Part shown: in pieces, positions 17,053-26,890 of the stretch
How the letters are laid out: each line of letters begins with the position of its first letter
Numbering within the stretch: position 1 is the first letter of the stretch
NCBI GenBank assembly: GCA_013538715.1
Contig: JACAFH010000001.1
Coordinates: 1 to 64,000 of the forward strand
Source of the DNA: Candidatus Nitrosothermus koennekei
GTDB taxonomy: Archaea; Thermoproteota; Nitrososphaeria; Nitrososphaerales; Nitrosocaldaceae
Direction of reading: 5' to 3'
Length of the DNA stretch: 64,000 bases
The notes under the pieces: model-generated
What the model saw: the letters and a program-made list of their open reading frames with translations, nothing else
What the model was told of the DNA's origin: nothing
Databases searched by the model: none
Position numbers and translations under genes: made by a program

Positions 17053-18408
17053 TTAGAAGCGACGCTTATTAATTATATTTCTCTTGTTTAAAATGTAATC
17101 AGTGATAAGCATCTTGTCAAGATTTGCTGGGTTTATATAATATGATCTACCTTTTACATGCTTCTCCATATCATTAATATATTTAAGTAACGATTCTTCC
17201 TCACTTATCATTATAGTATCTATTAATATACCATTTTTATAGCATTTCTTTGCTTCATTTATTGTCTTTTCTCCAATGTAGCTATCTACCTTCTTATATC
17301 TATAGCATAGATATACTAAATCTCCACTACTTGTATCTATATGTATTTTCATCTTCTTCTCTACATTATCTAAAGTATTCTTATCTGGTTTATAGAAATG
17401 AGTATAAGATCTAGCGCCAAGTATCTTTTCTTTCTCCATATCATTATCTACAAAACATGCACTAGGATGGCCATCTGTGATGAGTACTAACCTCTTCTCT
17501 GTAGATGGATCCTTCTCCAATATCTTATTGGCTAATCTAAATGCCGATTGATAATTTGTATAATGTAGAAAATCATTTCCTGGCTCAAAAGTCTTTAGAT
17601 ATGGTATATCAGAAGGTTTGATTTTTGTTGCTAATGCACCGAATCCAATTATATAGATTGAATCAGTAGGAAAGAATTTCTCATTTAATATGTAAAGAGA
17701 CCATAATGCTCTCTTTGCTACCTCAATTCTACTCATATCACCTAGAGAGGTTGAGTAACGCATAGTCGAACTAAGATCTATACAATATATTATTGTGGTT
17801 CTAATATCCTTCACGCATTCAAATACTTCGAAATCCTCAACATTGATATCCAAGGGTATGCTTATCTCATTATTGTATCTTGCCAATCTTTGTATGGTGT
17901 TTAGTAATGATTTTGGAACATTTAACAATCTAATATCTTCTCCTATCTCATATTGTTTGCTAGTGTCAAGCGTCGTAGTACCATATCCATATTTTGTAGT
18001 CTCATGCATACCAAAATCTCCTTCTTTTAAAGTGCTCATTATATCTCTTAGCAAGAGTCTGCCTATAACATTAAAACCTTTACTCGTTAGAATCTTCTCA
18101 TCCTCTTTTATGTAGCCTACTTTTTTGATATATCTTATTAAAGGCATGTCATCTCCTTCTGAATTCTCCTTATCTATTTCTATAACTTCATTTCTAAACA
18201 TACTCTCTAATTTTTGTTCCAATTCTCTATTAGTAACATTTCGTTCTCTCATAATCTCTCTTCCAATAGTCATCAGCATCTTCTCTATAATCTCCTTACT
18301 AATCTCCTTCTCTTCTCCTTCTCTCTCATCAGCATCTTCATGCTTTAGATATGCATATCTTTTATAATAGATATTAGATTGTTTCATAACCCCCTTCTCT
18401 CTTATCAA
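17053..18408 (-). CDS. von Willebrand factor A domain protein (MoxR partner)
   Basis: A 451-residue protein with a helical N-terminal half and a vWA domain from about residue 200. The metal-ion site motif is visible as DLSST at 211-215 (DxSxS/T), followed by VLITDGHPSA later in the domain. An internal ATG 21 bp downstream (18387) may be the start, since the first seven residues overlap the end of the upstream ATPase. AAA+ MoxR/ChlI-like ATPases and vWA proteins work together as chaperones or metal-insertion machines; the shared operon with the ATPase (35 bp overlap) supports that. The client is unknown. Confidence 0.85.
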   Translation of the reverse strand: MIREKGVMKQSNIYYKRYAYLKHEDADEREGEEKEISKEIIEKMLMTIGREIMRERNVTNRELEQKLESMFRNEVIEIDKENSEGDDMPLIRYIKKVGYIKEDEKILTSKGFNVIGRLLLRDIMSTLKEGDFGMHETTKYGYGTTTLDTSKQYEIGEDIRLLNVPKSLLNTIQRLARYNNEISIPLDINVEDFEVFECVKDIRTTIIYCIDLSSTMRYSTSLGDMSRIEVAKRALWSLYILNEKFFPTDSIYIIGFGALATKIKPSDIPYLKTFEPGNDFLHYTNYQSAFRLANKILEKDPSTEKRLVLITDGHPSACFVDNDMEKEKILGARSYTHFYKPDKNTLDNVEKKMKIHIDTSSGDLVYLCYRYKKVDSYIGEKTINEAKKCYKNGILIDTIMISEEESLLKYINDMEKHVKGRSYYINPANLDKMLITDYILNKRNIINKRRF

Positions 18409-20005
18409 TTACTGGTGGTCGCAAACTTCTCAAACATTCTAGCACAATTTCAGTAACTGAAGCATGAAACTCTCCATTCATATTCTTTAAAATTAATAGA
18501 TCTTTATCTATACCATATTTAACTAATAATTTTACAAATTCTTCATGTTCCCTCTTGACTCTCTCCTTTATTTTTAGTATTGCAGCATTCAATGATGGGA
18601 ACCTTTTGAGTTGCTCAGTATAAGACTCTCCACCTTCCCCGAGCATAATTTGACTAGTATAAAATATCTTATTTCTCATAAATTCATCTCTTATATCTGA
18701 TATATTTGTAATATCATTAAGATACTCTCTTGAAGTCTCTGCTATACAATCTGCCATTACCTGCTTCAATAAGTTATTTCTATTCTCTATAGTATCATCG
18801 ATATCAGATAATTCAAATTTTATAGATTGATTTATTGCATGAAGGTCAGAAGGTCGTGGTATCACTTGAATATCATTATAGATACCTCTTGTTCTATACG
18901 CTTCACTTAATACCAATTCTAAAGCATAGATGCCTATTCTTACACTAACTCCTTTCTCTTTATTAACTTCTGGATGCTTTCTAAGAGATTGTGTTATTCT
19001 TGCTAATATCTTTAATATGAACAAAGGTAAGAATGCATCTTTACTAGGAGAATGTGCCTCTTGCACCATTATTATCATTTCATCCTCCAAAGTGTTTGGA
19101 TAATGAGTACGAATGTGACTCTTTAATCTATCATATAACGGTTCAATTATCTTTCCAACATGAGTATAATCTATTGGATTTGCTGTTGCTATTATCTTGC
19201 ATTCTGGTTTGAATATCACTGGGTATGACCCAGTTGTGAATCGTCCTTCTTGTAATACACTTAATAACACTACTTGTTTTCTAGGATCTAATACCGGTAA
19301 CTCGTCTATACAGAGTATACCATGTCTAGCTTGTAACAATTGTCCAGGAGAGTATGATGCTATGTCATATATCTCCACACCCTTCTTTGCAACCTTTATA
19401 GCATCTATTTGTCCTACTAGATCTTTAATAGATATATCTGGCGTTGCTAATATGTATCTATATCTTTCTAAACCACTCCTCCATTCTATACGTGTATCTA
19501 ACCCATTATTTCTTATCTCTTCTTCAGAGTCTTTTCCTATATAAAACTCTGGAGTAGTTCTAATAACCTCTTGATCAAGTAAGAGTGAGATCAGATGCTC
19601 TGCTGGTAGTGTAGTTGGAACATCATTCATAGTAGAACCTTTTATCACTGGCATAGGGGATAATAGATTTTTAGCTATAGTCTCTGCAAGTTTAGTCTTT
19701 GCTTGTCCTATCTCTCCTATGTAAAGTATATCATGTCTAGCTAAGATAGCTCTGTCAGTAGAGGGTATGACATCGTCATCATAACCTATAATACCATGAT
19801 AGGGATTTTCATTATTCTTTCTCTTATTAATCAAATTTTTACTTAATTGAGTATATACACTAGCATGTTTATATGATATATTTAATAGATCTCCCAAAGT
19901 TTTTATATCCTTATAATCTTCAGGTAAACCAGCTTGTATCTCATCGTATTTTGGTTGAGATCTATAACTATTATTCACTAACTCTACTATTGCGTCTTTA
20001 TCCAT
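18374..20005 (-). CDS. MoxR/ChlI-like AAA+ ATPase
   Basis: A 543-residue AAA+ ATPase related to magnesium chelatase subunit I and MoxR. Visible motifs are the P-loop GEIGQAKT (near residue 99, with Ala where the last loop Gly is usual), Walker B GILCIDELPVLD, the SVLQEGRFTTGSYP insertion hairpin typical of the ChlI/MoxR clade, sensor ATANPIDY and a downstream arginine region. The lid and a long helical C-terminus follow. No other chelatase or bacteriochlorophyll genes are nearby, so the role is probably protein remodelling with the vWA partner encoded just downstream. Confidence 0.85.
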   Translation of the reverse strand: MDKDAIVELVNNSYRSQPKYDEIQAGLPEDYKDIKTLGDLLNISYKHASVYTQLSKNLINKRKNNENPYHGIIGYDDDVIPSTDRAILARHDILYIGEIGQAKTKLAETIAKNLLSPMPVIKGSTMNDVPTTLPAEHLISLLLDQEVIRTTPEFYIGKDSEEEIRNNGLDTRIEWRSGLERYRYILATPDISIKDLVGQIDAIKVAKKGVEIYDIASYSPGQLLQARHGILCIDELPVLDPRKQVVLLSVLQEGRFTTGSYPVIFKPECKIIATANPIDYTHVGKIIEPLYDRLKSHIRTHYPNTLEDEMIIMVQEAHSPSKDAFLPLFILKILARITQSLRKHPEVNKEKGVSVRIGIYALELVLSEAYRTRGIYNDIQVIPRPSDLHAINQSIKFELSDIDDTIENRNNLLKQVMADCIAETSREYLNDITNISDIRDEFMRNKIFYTSQIMLGEGGESYTEQLKRFPSLNAAILKIKERVKREHEEFVKLLVKYGIDKDLLILKNMNGEFHASVTEIVLECLRSLRPPVIDKREGGYETI

Positions 20006-20472
20006 CTACATTAAATAGAATATTTGATGATTTAAATATTATTACTCTGATAGTATAAGAACATATCATGATTTCATGCACTCATTATCTTTTTCTCACA
20101 ATCCAATAGATGAAATTTTCTAGAAGTTGAAAAAAGATACTATTGCTTTCTTACCTATGCTATATGTTAAATCTCTTCCAAATGATACTCAAATCAAGTC
20201 TCAATAGGAAATAAACCAGAAATACAAGATTTAGTGCATATTTATACACTCTGTTTTCTATCTGTACATTTCACAATCTGGAGTGCTACTTTGTATCCTT
20301 ATGGAAGTTCTCTAAACATATAATCTGCAATTATCTTCTTAACATCCTTAAGCTATGTTATTACATTGAGTTAGTACTGCATGAGTACACAACAATTTCT
20401 CCTCCTATACAAAATTGATTAGCAGAAGCACATCTTTCCTTATATACCATCAAACTTTAGGTATTAGATTTA
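20006..20472. other. Intergenic region with possible minus-strand gene remnant
   Basis: About 470 bp without an intact ORF. On the minus strand short coding-like pieces occur in two frames, one reading DVKKIIADYMFRELP and another YALNLVFLVYFLLRLD, interrupted by stops. This suggests a decayed gene, but I cannot name it. Confidence 0.3.
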
Positions 20473-21513
20473 TTACTTATACTCTTCTATTAACTGCCTC
20501 TTCCTATCATTTAGACCAAATAGTATATCTGTTCTTCTTATGGCATCATCCCTACTCCTCTTAAATACCATACCCTGGAGTAGTATGTGATTTTCTGGGA
20601 TAACTATACCAGTCTGATCATCTGAGTATGCTATCTTTAATGTGTCGTCTTGTACTCTAATAACATCAGCATGTATATGAACCATACATGTATCTCCAAA
20701 AGGATATCTTTTCTCTAATGCCTTTTTTCTAATATCAGCTGTACCTTTTGCAGAATTTAGTATTGCAACTCCAAATTCTTTCTTATATATTTCTATTACT
20801 TCATCTTTATTAGGCGCTTTCTTCTTAAAACGTATATTTAATTGATGCATGTGCATCATTCTAGAAGGCACTTTATATGCATCTACATACAATGGAGGTT
20901 CTTTTATAAAGTCTCTAACATCGTCTTGATGATGAGGTTCTCTTGTAAGTTCTATAGTATCTTTAACTTCTTTTGGATCTTCAAGATCTGCTGCTCTTCT
21001 TATTATTATAGAATCGAATCTTGTTATGTCATCATAATTCTCTATTAAAGGTTGCATTATCCTTCCTAAGCCTGTAACATTACAACTTCCTTGCATTACA
21101 TAGTCATGTGTTATAGCTTTATCATAATTTACTCTTGAGTTATGAATTATGCTAGCAACACTCTTCTCCCCATATCTATCTTCTCCCCCTTGAAATATAG
21201 CCTTTTTTGATAACGGAAGATAATACTTTATCTTATTCTCATAACCTTTACCATCACTAGACGCATCTATTATTATATCTGCTTTCTCTATAGCCTCTTT
21301 AACCGTTCCTACAAAACCATATCCCTTTTCTCTAAATCTATCTATACTCTCTTCTGGTATATATACATCATATCCCTGTTCGTAAGCCTCTTTTAGTCTA
21401 TCATCTGGTGTATACTTTGCTATTCCTATGAACTCGAACTCTTTATCGTTTGCTACTGCATATGCTACTCTTCTACCTATAGTCCCAAAACCATTTACAA
21501 ATACTTTAACCAT
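20473..21513 (-). CDS. gap: Type II glyceraldehyde-3-phosphate dehydrogenase (archaeal)
   Basis: Phosphorylating GAPDH, 346 residues. The N-terminal Rossmann strand VKVFVNGFGTIGRRVA begins right after the ATG at 21513, which I choose over an in-frame ATG at 21567 that would overlap the upstream gene and add a nonhomologous 18 residues. The catalytic cysteine lies in QGSCNVTGLGRI, and the archaeal-specific HHQDD segment (REPHHQDDV) is present. In archaea this enzyme mostly runs in the gluconeogenic direction with NADPH. The flavin oxidase-like gene precedes it by 31 bp on the same strand. Confidence 0.92.
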   Translation of the reverse strand: MVKVFVNGFGTIGRRVAYAVANDKEFEFIGIAKYTPDDRLKEAYEQGYDVYIPEESIDRFREKGYGFVGTVKEAIEKADIIIDASSDGKGYENKIKYYLPLSKKAIFQGGEDRYGEKSVASIIHNSRVNYDKAITHDYVMQGSCNVTGLGRIMQPLIENYDDITRFDSIIIRRAADLEDPKEVKDTIELTREPHHQDDVRDFIKEPPLYVDAYKVPSRMMHMHQLNIRFKKKAPNKDEVIEIYKKEFGVAILNSAKGTADIRKKALEKRYPFGDTCMVHIHADVIRVQDDTLKIAYSDDQTGIVIPENHILLQGMVFKRSRDDAIRRTDILFGLNDRKRQLIEEYK

Positions 21514-21544
21514 GTAACTCTTTTCTTTATAGAGATATAAAATA

Positions 21545-21982
21545 TTATCTATAGATCCATGTAGCAAAGAATCTAGGCTTTATCTTTATTACCACTGATT
21601 CACTTGCTTCATTCAATAACATCTTACTTACTTTACTTTCAAGACTCCCGATATAACGTATAATCATCTCCTTCATCAAAGATAATGCTAATTTTTGATC
21701 TTCAATTAACATAGCATCGCCTTTACCTCTAACACCAGTAGGTTTATCTATATCTATAGTAAAATAGACTTTTTTATTATTTCTTATAATCTTAACCTTC
21801 TTACTCTCCTTATTTGATAATACTAATAATTCTCCATCTTTATAGATATACCATACTGGATGAACCAATGGGTAGTTATCGTTATCTATAACAGCTAGAC
21901 GCATTATTAATGGTTCTTTGAGGAATCTCTCCATCTCTTCCTTATTCATTGCATCATACCATGGATCTGCCTTTAATATCAT
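21545..21982 (-). CDS. Pyridoxamine-5'-phosphate-oxidase-like flavin protein
   Basis: A 145-residue split-barrel protein of the PNPOx/FDOR superfamily. It shows the typical N-terminal helix and strand EEMERFLKEPLIMRLAVIDNDNYPLVHPVWYIYKDGEL, with LSNKESKKVKIIRNNKKVYFTID further on. Members bind FMN, F420 or heme; no residue visible here settles the cofactor. Its stop lies 31 bp before the gap start, so both are probably cotranscribed. Its promoter is shared with the divergent HMG-CoA synthase gene. Confidence 0.75.
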   Translation of the reverse strand: MILKADPWYDAMNKEEMERFLKEPLIMRLAVIDNDNYPLVHPVWYIYKDGELLVLSNKESKKVKIIRNNKKVYFTIDIDKPTGVRGKGDAMLIEDQKLALSLMKEMIIRYIGSLESKVSKMLLNEASESVVIKIKPRFFATWIYR

Positions 21983-22067
21983 ATATCATGTATTATGATA
22001 CATCGATTTAAATATGTATATCACTAGTTATATAAAACATATAAAGATGATTTATATACTTTTTACC

Positions 22068-23459
22068 ATGAAAAAAGTAGGTATAGACGATATATCAATA
22101 TATGTACCCCCTTTATATCTAGATTATAAAGACTTTGCTGAAGCTAGACACTTGGATCCAGCAAAGTTAGAGCATGGACTTGGTGTAAAACAGATGGCTA
22201 TAACGGATTCAGATCAAGACCCAGCATGTATGGCTGCAAACGCATGCCTAAGACTATTAGAAAAGAATGATCTAAAACCTAGCGATATAGGAAGAATATA
22301 TCTTGCTACAGAATCATCAATAGATGAGTCAAAAGCTATGAATTCATATGTAATTGGCATGTTAGAGCAGATATATGGAGATGGTTCATTCTCACACTGT
22401 GGTGGTATAGAATGTAAATTCGCTTGTGTTAGCGGATCATATGCAATATATGATAACACCAACTGGATAAGAGCAATGGAGAATGATAATAAAGCTGCTA
22501 TAGTTATAGTTAGTGATGTAGCTAAATATGAGATGGGTTCGAGTGGAGAATATACACAAGGCGCAGGTGCGCTTGCTATGCTAATAAAAGAAGATCCAAG
22601 AATAATATCGTTTGATCCAAAAGTGACATCTACAGTGATAAGAAATGAATATGATTTCTATAGACCATTTGCAAGAAAGACACCTATAGTAAACGGACAA
22701 TACTCAAACCTAGCATATCTAATACAAGTAAAGAAGGCTATGATGGAGTATGAGAGAAAATCTCTAGAGAGTGGTTTAATAAAGTTAGGAAAGGATGAAT
22801 GCGTGTTAGATCATATAGATCTTATAGCAGTACATTTACCATACGCAAAGATGGGTAAAAACGCATTAGCATATCTCCTAAGACACGAATGGAGAAATCT
22901 ATCGAGATGGAAGGAGATTATAAGTCTAATAGGTATGGATGAACCAAAAACTACAGATAATCTAGGTACAATAGAGTCTATACTTGAAGATACGGAGTTT
23001 ATGAATAAAGATAAAGAGTTTAATAAAAGATTTATGGAGACACCTCATTATAAGAGAGAATTTGTAAACAAATTAGAGAGCTCCTTAATAGCATCATCAA
23101 TAATAGGCAATTTATATACTGGCTCATTATATATGGGATTTAGGAGCGAATTAGAGTATGAATATAAGAAAGGAAGAGATCTAGCAGGATTAAGAGTAGG
23201 ATTTGCGTCATATGGTAGTGGTGCAAGCGCTATGGTATTTAGCGGTGTTATAAGCGATGAGTATAAAGAGGTTGTAAAGATTATGAACCTAGAGAACGAG
23301 ATAGGAAAGAGAAGAAGATTAAGTGTAGAGGAGTATGTGCATCTTCATAAAGATTGGCGAAGTATAGACGAGCCAATAATAAGCAAACATAACGAGTTTG
23401 TGCTTATAAAAGTTGGGGGTAGTAGGGAAGGTTTTAGAGAATATATATATTCTAATTAA
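22068..23459 (+). CDS. Hydroxymethylglutaryl-CoA synthase
   Basis: Condenses acetyl-CoA with acetoacetyl-CoA to HMG-CoA, the entry to the mevalonate pathway for isoprenoid lipids. The 463-residue protein begins VGIDDISIYVPPLYLD, has the ESSIDES motif near 85, the catalytic cysteine at about 120 in ECKFAC, and the C-terminal FASYGSGASAMVFSG glycine loop. I choose ATG 22068 over 22014 because family homology begins there and the upstream 18 residues are AT-driven and hydrophobic. The gene has its own divergent promoter from the flavin oxidase gene. Confidence 0.92.
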   Translation: MKKVGIDDISIYVPPLYLDYKDFAEARHLDPAKLEHGLGVKQMAITDSDQDPACMAANACLRLLEKNDLKPSDIGRIYLATESSIDESKAMNSYVIGMLEQIYGDGSFSHCGGIECKFACVSGSYAIYDNTNWIRAMENDNKAAIVIVSDVAKYEMGSSGEYTQGAGALAMLIKEDPRIISFDPKVTSTVIRNEYDFYRPFARKTPIVNGQYSNLAYLIQVKKAMMEYERKSLESGLIKLGKDECVLDHIDLIAVHLPYAKMGKNALAYLLRHEWRNLSRWKEIISLIGMDEPKTTDNLGTIESILEDTEFMNKDKEFNKRFMETPHYKREFVNKLESSLIASSIIGNLYTGSLYMGFRSELEYEYKKGRDLAGLRVGFASYGSGASAMVFSGVISDEYKEVVKIMNLENEIGKRRRLSVEEYVHLHKDWRSIDEPIISKHNEFVLIKVGGSREGFREYIYSN

Positions 23460-23493
23460 TTTTTATTACAATAATAGTTATTAGGTAATCATT

Positions 23494-24012
23494 ATGAGCA
23501 AGCATTATGAAAGTAAGGGATTTAACACACGTAAGGGTATAATAGTATTAGTAGCAATAGTTGTAATTATATGGATGGGAATAGGCTTACAACAACAATC
23601 AGAGAGGGTTCAAGAAGCAGAAGATATAGAAGAGCAATTACCTACTATATGGTTAGCATATAAAGATAACCTATACAAAGGTGAGATGAAAGGATATTGT
23701 TGGTTTGGAAGATGTAAAGATAATGAACAGCCACTTAATATTACTCATATAACAGTCAATCGTAATGATAGAATAGGATTTGTAGTTAATAGCATAGTAA
23801 ATCATGACTCTTTAGACATTAAGATTTATAATTCTATTATAAATAGTAATGGTAATATTAGTATATTAGATGCAATAGATTATACCATGCCAAAAGTAGT
23901 TCAAGATGTTTATACAATAGATCTAGAATATGGTACATATGTAATAATTGTTAATGCTACATGGAAAGATAGAGAATATGTAGAATATATCTTTAGTGTT
24001 AAGGTTGTGTAG
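23494..24012 (+). CDS. Membrane-anchored hypothetical protein
   Basis: A 172-residue protein with a basic N-terminus, one transmembrane segment at about 15-32 and a predicted extracytoplasmic domain of about 140 residues with a CWFGRC cysteine pair and several N-x-S/T sites. No family recognised. The beta-rich, soluble tail suggests a small surface domain. It ends 14 bp inside the convergent small membrane protein gene. Confidence 0.6.
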   Translation: MSKHYESKGFNTRKGIIVLVAIVVIIWMGIGLQQQSERVQEAEDIEEQLPTIWLAYKDNLYKGEMKGYCWFGRCKDNEQPLNITHITVNRNDRIGFVVNSIVNHDSLDIKIYNSIINSNGNISILDAIDYTMPKVVQDVYTIDLEYGTYVIIVNATWKDREYVEYIFSVKVV

Positions 24013-24196
24013 ATGTAGTATTTGTAATATTTATATTCTGTTCTGCTATCTTTAATGCTTCTCTCTCTTTTAATAATTTATCACTAAAATTATTAGGTAT
24101 GAAGTATATTGCTAATGCTATCAATACTAACGTTATACTCATAAGTAATATCTCCCACCTTATAGCGTATATTGCACTTCTTGGTTCATCTGACAT
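23999..24196 (-). CDS. Small single-span membrane protein
   Basis: A 65-residue protein with one hydrophobic helix at about 15-32 flanked by RWE at the N-side and a charged C-terminal helix. Length and layout suggest an accessory subunit of a membrane complex, but no family is recognised. Convergent 14 bp overlap with the preceding gene. Followed upstream by a 270 bp AT-rich spacer in which I see no gene. Confidence 0.5.
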   Translation of the reverse strand: MSDEPRSAIYAIRWEILLMSITLVLIALAIYFIPNNFSDKLLKEREALKIAEQNINITNTTSTQP

Positions 24197-24438
24197 GAAT
24201 GTAGATTATAAGAAGGGTTTAATTATCTTTTTTATTAGTGTACTTTTATTTACTCTTCAATTACAATAATAATTAGTTTTAAATCTGAGGGGCATATATT
24301 AATGAAGATTTCTTCTAGGAATTATAATATTTCTGATTAATAAAATATAATAGAAGAGATTATCGTTTTTATATACATTATATTTTATAATATAACCTTA
24401 TAAATGATATTTGTGTAAACACATACTAATTATAATAC

Positions 24439-24448
24439 TTATATTATA
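24439..24448 (+). promoter_or_regulatory. TATA box for the family 2 glycosyltransferase gene
   Basis: The stretch cttatattat lies about 25 bp upstream of the ATG at 24469, consistent with a leaderless or short-leader archaeal transcript. Confidence 0.4.
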
Positions 24449-24468
24449 GCAACTAATGTAAAGATATC

Positions 24469-26469
24469 ATGATCGCTTATATAGCATATGCACTATTTCT
24501 TATAGTCTCTTGGATTATATTTGTATATACATTAAATAATTACTATCTTGTATATCTCGCATTAAAGAATAATAAAAAAATAAGAGTATCAAATACTTCT
24601 TTTCCAATAGTTACTGTGCAACTTCCTTTATTTAATGAACGATATGTAGCAGAACGTCTAATTAAAGCAGTTTGTAATATGGATTATCCTAAAGATAAAT
24701 TGCATATTCAAGTACTTGATGATTCTACAGATGATACCATACATATATGTGAAGAGTTAGTAGGTTACTATAGATCAAGAGGATTTGATATAGAGCATAT
24801 TAGAAGAGAAGATAGAACAGGTTATAAGGCTGGAGCGCTTAGAGAGGGACTAAAAAGCGCAAAAGGAGATTTTATAGCTATATTTGATGCGGATTTTGTT
24901 CCTCCTCCATGGTTCTTGAAGAAGGCTCTAGAGGCATTTGATGATAATGTAGGGTTTGTGCAATGTAGATGGGGCCATCTAAATGAAGATTATTCTGCCT
25001 TAACAGAGGCACAAGCACTAAGTCTAGATTTACATTTTCTTATTGAACAGAAAGCAAAGAGTCTAACACATATATTCATGAACTTTAATGGCACTGCTGG
25101 AGTATGGAGAAAAGAGTGTATATATGACGCTGGTGGTTGGCAGATTAATACTCTAGTTGAAGATCTTGATCTTAGTTATAGAGCACAGATAAAAGGATGG
25201 AAATCTGTATTTGTTGAAGATGCTGTAATACCAGCAGAGCTACCAGTCCAAATAAACTCTGTAAAGAGGCAGCAATACAGATGGGCAAAAGGATCTATTC
25301 AATGTGCTGTTAAACTCTTACAAGATGTAATCATGCATAAGCACTTACCAGCAGATACCAAGATTCAAGCGTTTGTACAATTAACAAGACACATTGTATA
25401 TCCGTTATTGCTTATACAGTTTTTGCTTTTACCATTACTCTTAGCAATAGATTATAATATTTATCCAGTTAACATCTATCCTTTAAGTGCTTTGGTTATG
25501 TTTATATTATTCAGTTTTACCTTCCCTCTAATAGTTATAAAGAAGGTATTTAGTAATTCATGGAAGAAGAAAATAAGAGCTTATATATATCTAATACTAT
25601 TTGGTAGTGGTATAGCTGTTAATAATACCATAGCTGTGTTGGACGCATTATATGGCGGTAAACCAGAATTTCTTAGGACTCCAAAATTTGGGATAACAAA
25701 AAAAGGTGAGGAGTGGCGTAATAACATATATGCTCTACCATTTACAAAGACTACACTACTAGAAATATTCTTTGCAGCATATGGAATTCTAGGTATATTT
25801 ATATCAATCTTTAGTAATAATCAGATATATGCACCAATCATAGCGATACAGACTGCAGGATTTATCTATGTATCATATCTAAGTATAGCTCACTCAATCT
25901 TTAAGAATAGACATAATAATGAGATGTTATCTAACAATGTTAGGAGAGTAAATATGAAGTCAAAATTAGCATTAGTAGCAATTCTATCAATACTATTGTT
26001 TGGAGTAGTAATGGCATGGGTAGGTTATAGCACTTCAGTCTATCCATTAGATAAAGCAAGAGGTTATCTTACAGTGGCTATGCAAACATCTAACGCAGAA
26101 GAGATACTTGACTATCTTGCTAGTGTTAAAACATTACTACCGGCTAGTGGTAATCCGGTATGGATGTTCCCAACTCCGAAGAGTGACTTTGGTATAATGC
26201 AGAAGAATCTTGATAATATGATGAACAAAGCAAGATCATTATCTCAATTACAAAAGGACAGTGTAGAATTTAATACAGGTTTATCAGATCTTAGAGGGCA
26301 GTTAACTTTATTAGAAGATTCAATTGAGGAAGCTCAGCCATACGTATATGCAAGTTTTCAGAATATAGTATTTAGTATCATCTGGATAGCAGTTATAATG
26401 ATGATCTTTAGCATCTTAAAGAGAAGTAGTAATAAGATCAAAGAATATGAGAAGTATAATCAAACATGA
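24469..26469 (+). CDS. Membrane family 2 glycosyltransferase with extra C-terminal domain
   Basis: A processive-type glycosyltransferase of 666 residues. After a first membrane helix (5-25) the cytosolic catalytic domain shows DDSTDDT, the metal-binding FDADF (D140, D142), the acceptor motif EDLDLSYRA and QxxRW at Q268-R271-W272, as in cellulose and glucomannan synthases. Membrane helices follow to about residue 480. Residue 496 starts a new stretch (an internal Met followed by a hydrophobic helix) with a 100-residue extracytoplasmic domain and a final helix near 640-660. An AGGAG sequence precedes this internal Met, so it may be a recent fusion or a site of internal initiation. The gene ends 10 bp inside the PIN gene. 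Confidence 0.85.
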   Translation: MIAYIAYALFLIVSWIIFVYTLNNYYLVYLALKNNKKIRVSNTSFPIVTVQLPLFNERYVAERLIKAVCNMDYPKDKLHIQVLDDSTDDTIHICEELVGYYRSRGFDIEHIRREDRTGYKAGALREGLKSAKGDFIAIFDADFVPPPWFLKKALEAFDDNVGFVQCRWGHLNEDYSALTEAQALSLDLHFLIEQKAKSLTHIFMNFNGTAGVWRKECIYDAGGWQINTLVEDLDLSYRAQIKGWKSVFVEDAVIPAELPVQINSVKRQQYRWAKGSIQCAVKLLQDVIMHKHLPADTKIQAFVQLTRHIVYPLLLIQFLLLPLLLAIDYNIYPVNIYPLSALVMFILFSFTFPLIVIKKVFSNSWKKKIRAYIYLILFGSGIAVNNTIAVLDALYGGKPEFLRTPKFGITKKGEEWRNNIYALPFTKTTLLEIFFAAYGILGIFISIFSNNQIYAPIIAIQTAGFIYVSYLSIAHSIFKNRHNNEMLSNNVRRVNMKSKLALVAILSILLFGVVMAWVGYSTSVYPLDKARGYLTVAMQTSNAEEILDYLASVKTLLPASGNPVWMFPTPKSDFGIMQKNLDNMMNKARSLSQLQKDSVEFNTGLSDLRGQLTLLEDSIEEAQPYVYASFQNIVFSIIWIAVIMMIFSILKRSSNKIKEYEKYNQT

Positions 26470-26861
26470 CTCTTTATAGGGGGTTCTATATACTCTGCCT
26501 TTAATCCTTCAACCAATAATCTTTTATCAGCAGTTATTAAGGTAGCACCAGTATGAATAGCTAATGCAATTATATACGAGCCAACCATAGAAAGTTCATA
26601 CATCTTTTTAATCTTTACACTCTTCTTTCCAACTTCATAATCGAATCCTATTATCTTTATCTTAGAGTTTTTTATAGCCTCTAATCTTCTTGCAACCTCT
26701 TGATAATCAAATACATTTAAAAGTTTATTTATTAATTCCATCATCGAACCTTCATAGATGTATCCTTCCTCTCTTCCTTCATTAATCAAATCTATTACCT
26801 CTGCAGCTCTTGTATCTCCAGCAAAGTAAAGCAATAATATGGTATGATCTATAATTATCAT
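26460..26861 (-). CDS. PIN-domain protein (VapC-like)
   Basis: A 133-residue PIN-fold protein, normally a Mg-dependent ribonuclease of toxin-antitoxin modules. The first acidic residue is D5 in IIIDHTILL, an Glu lies around 42 and TADKRLL near 112 carries the last Asp. The third acidic position in the LSMVGSYIIA helix is Gly where Asp is usual, so activity is uncertain. The gene lies 29 bp after an AbrB-type gene on the same strand, the usual antitoxin-toxin order. Confidence 0.7.
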   Translation of the reverse strand: MIIIDHTILLLYFAGDTRAAEVIDLINEGREEGYIYEGSMMELINKLLNVFDYQEVARRLEAIKNSKIKIIGFDYEVGKKSVKIKKMYELSMVGSYIIALAIHTGATLITADKRLLVEGLKAEYIEPPIKSHV

Positions 26862-26890
26862 ATACCTCTAACAATACCTCCTTATGCGAA

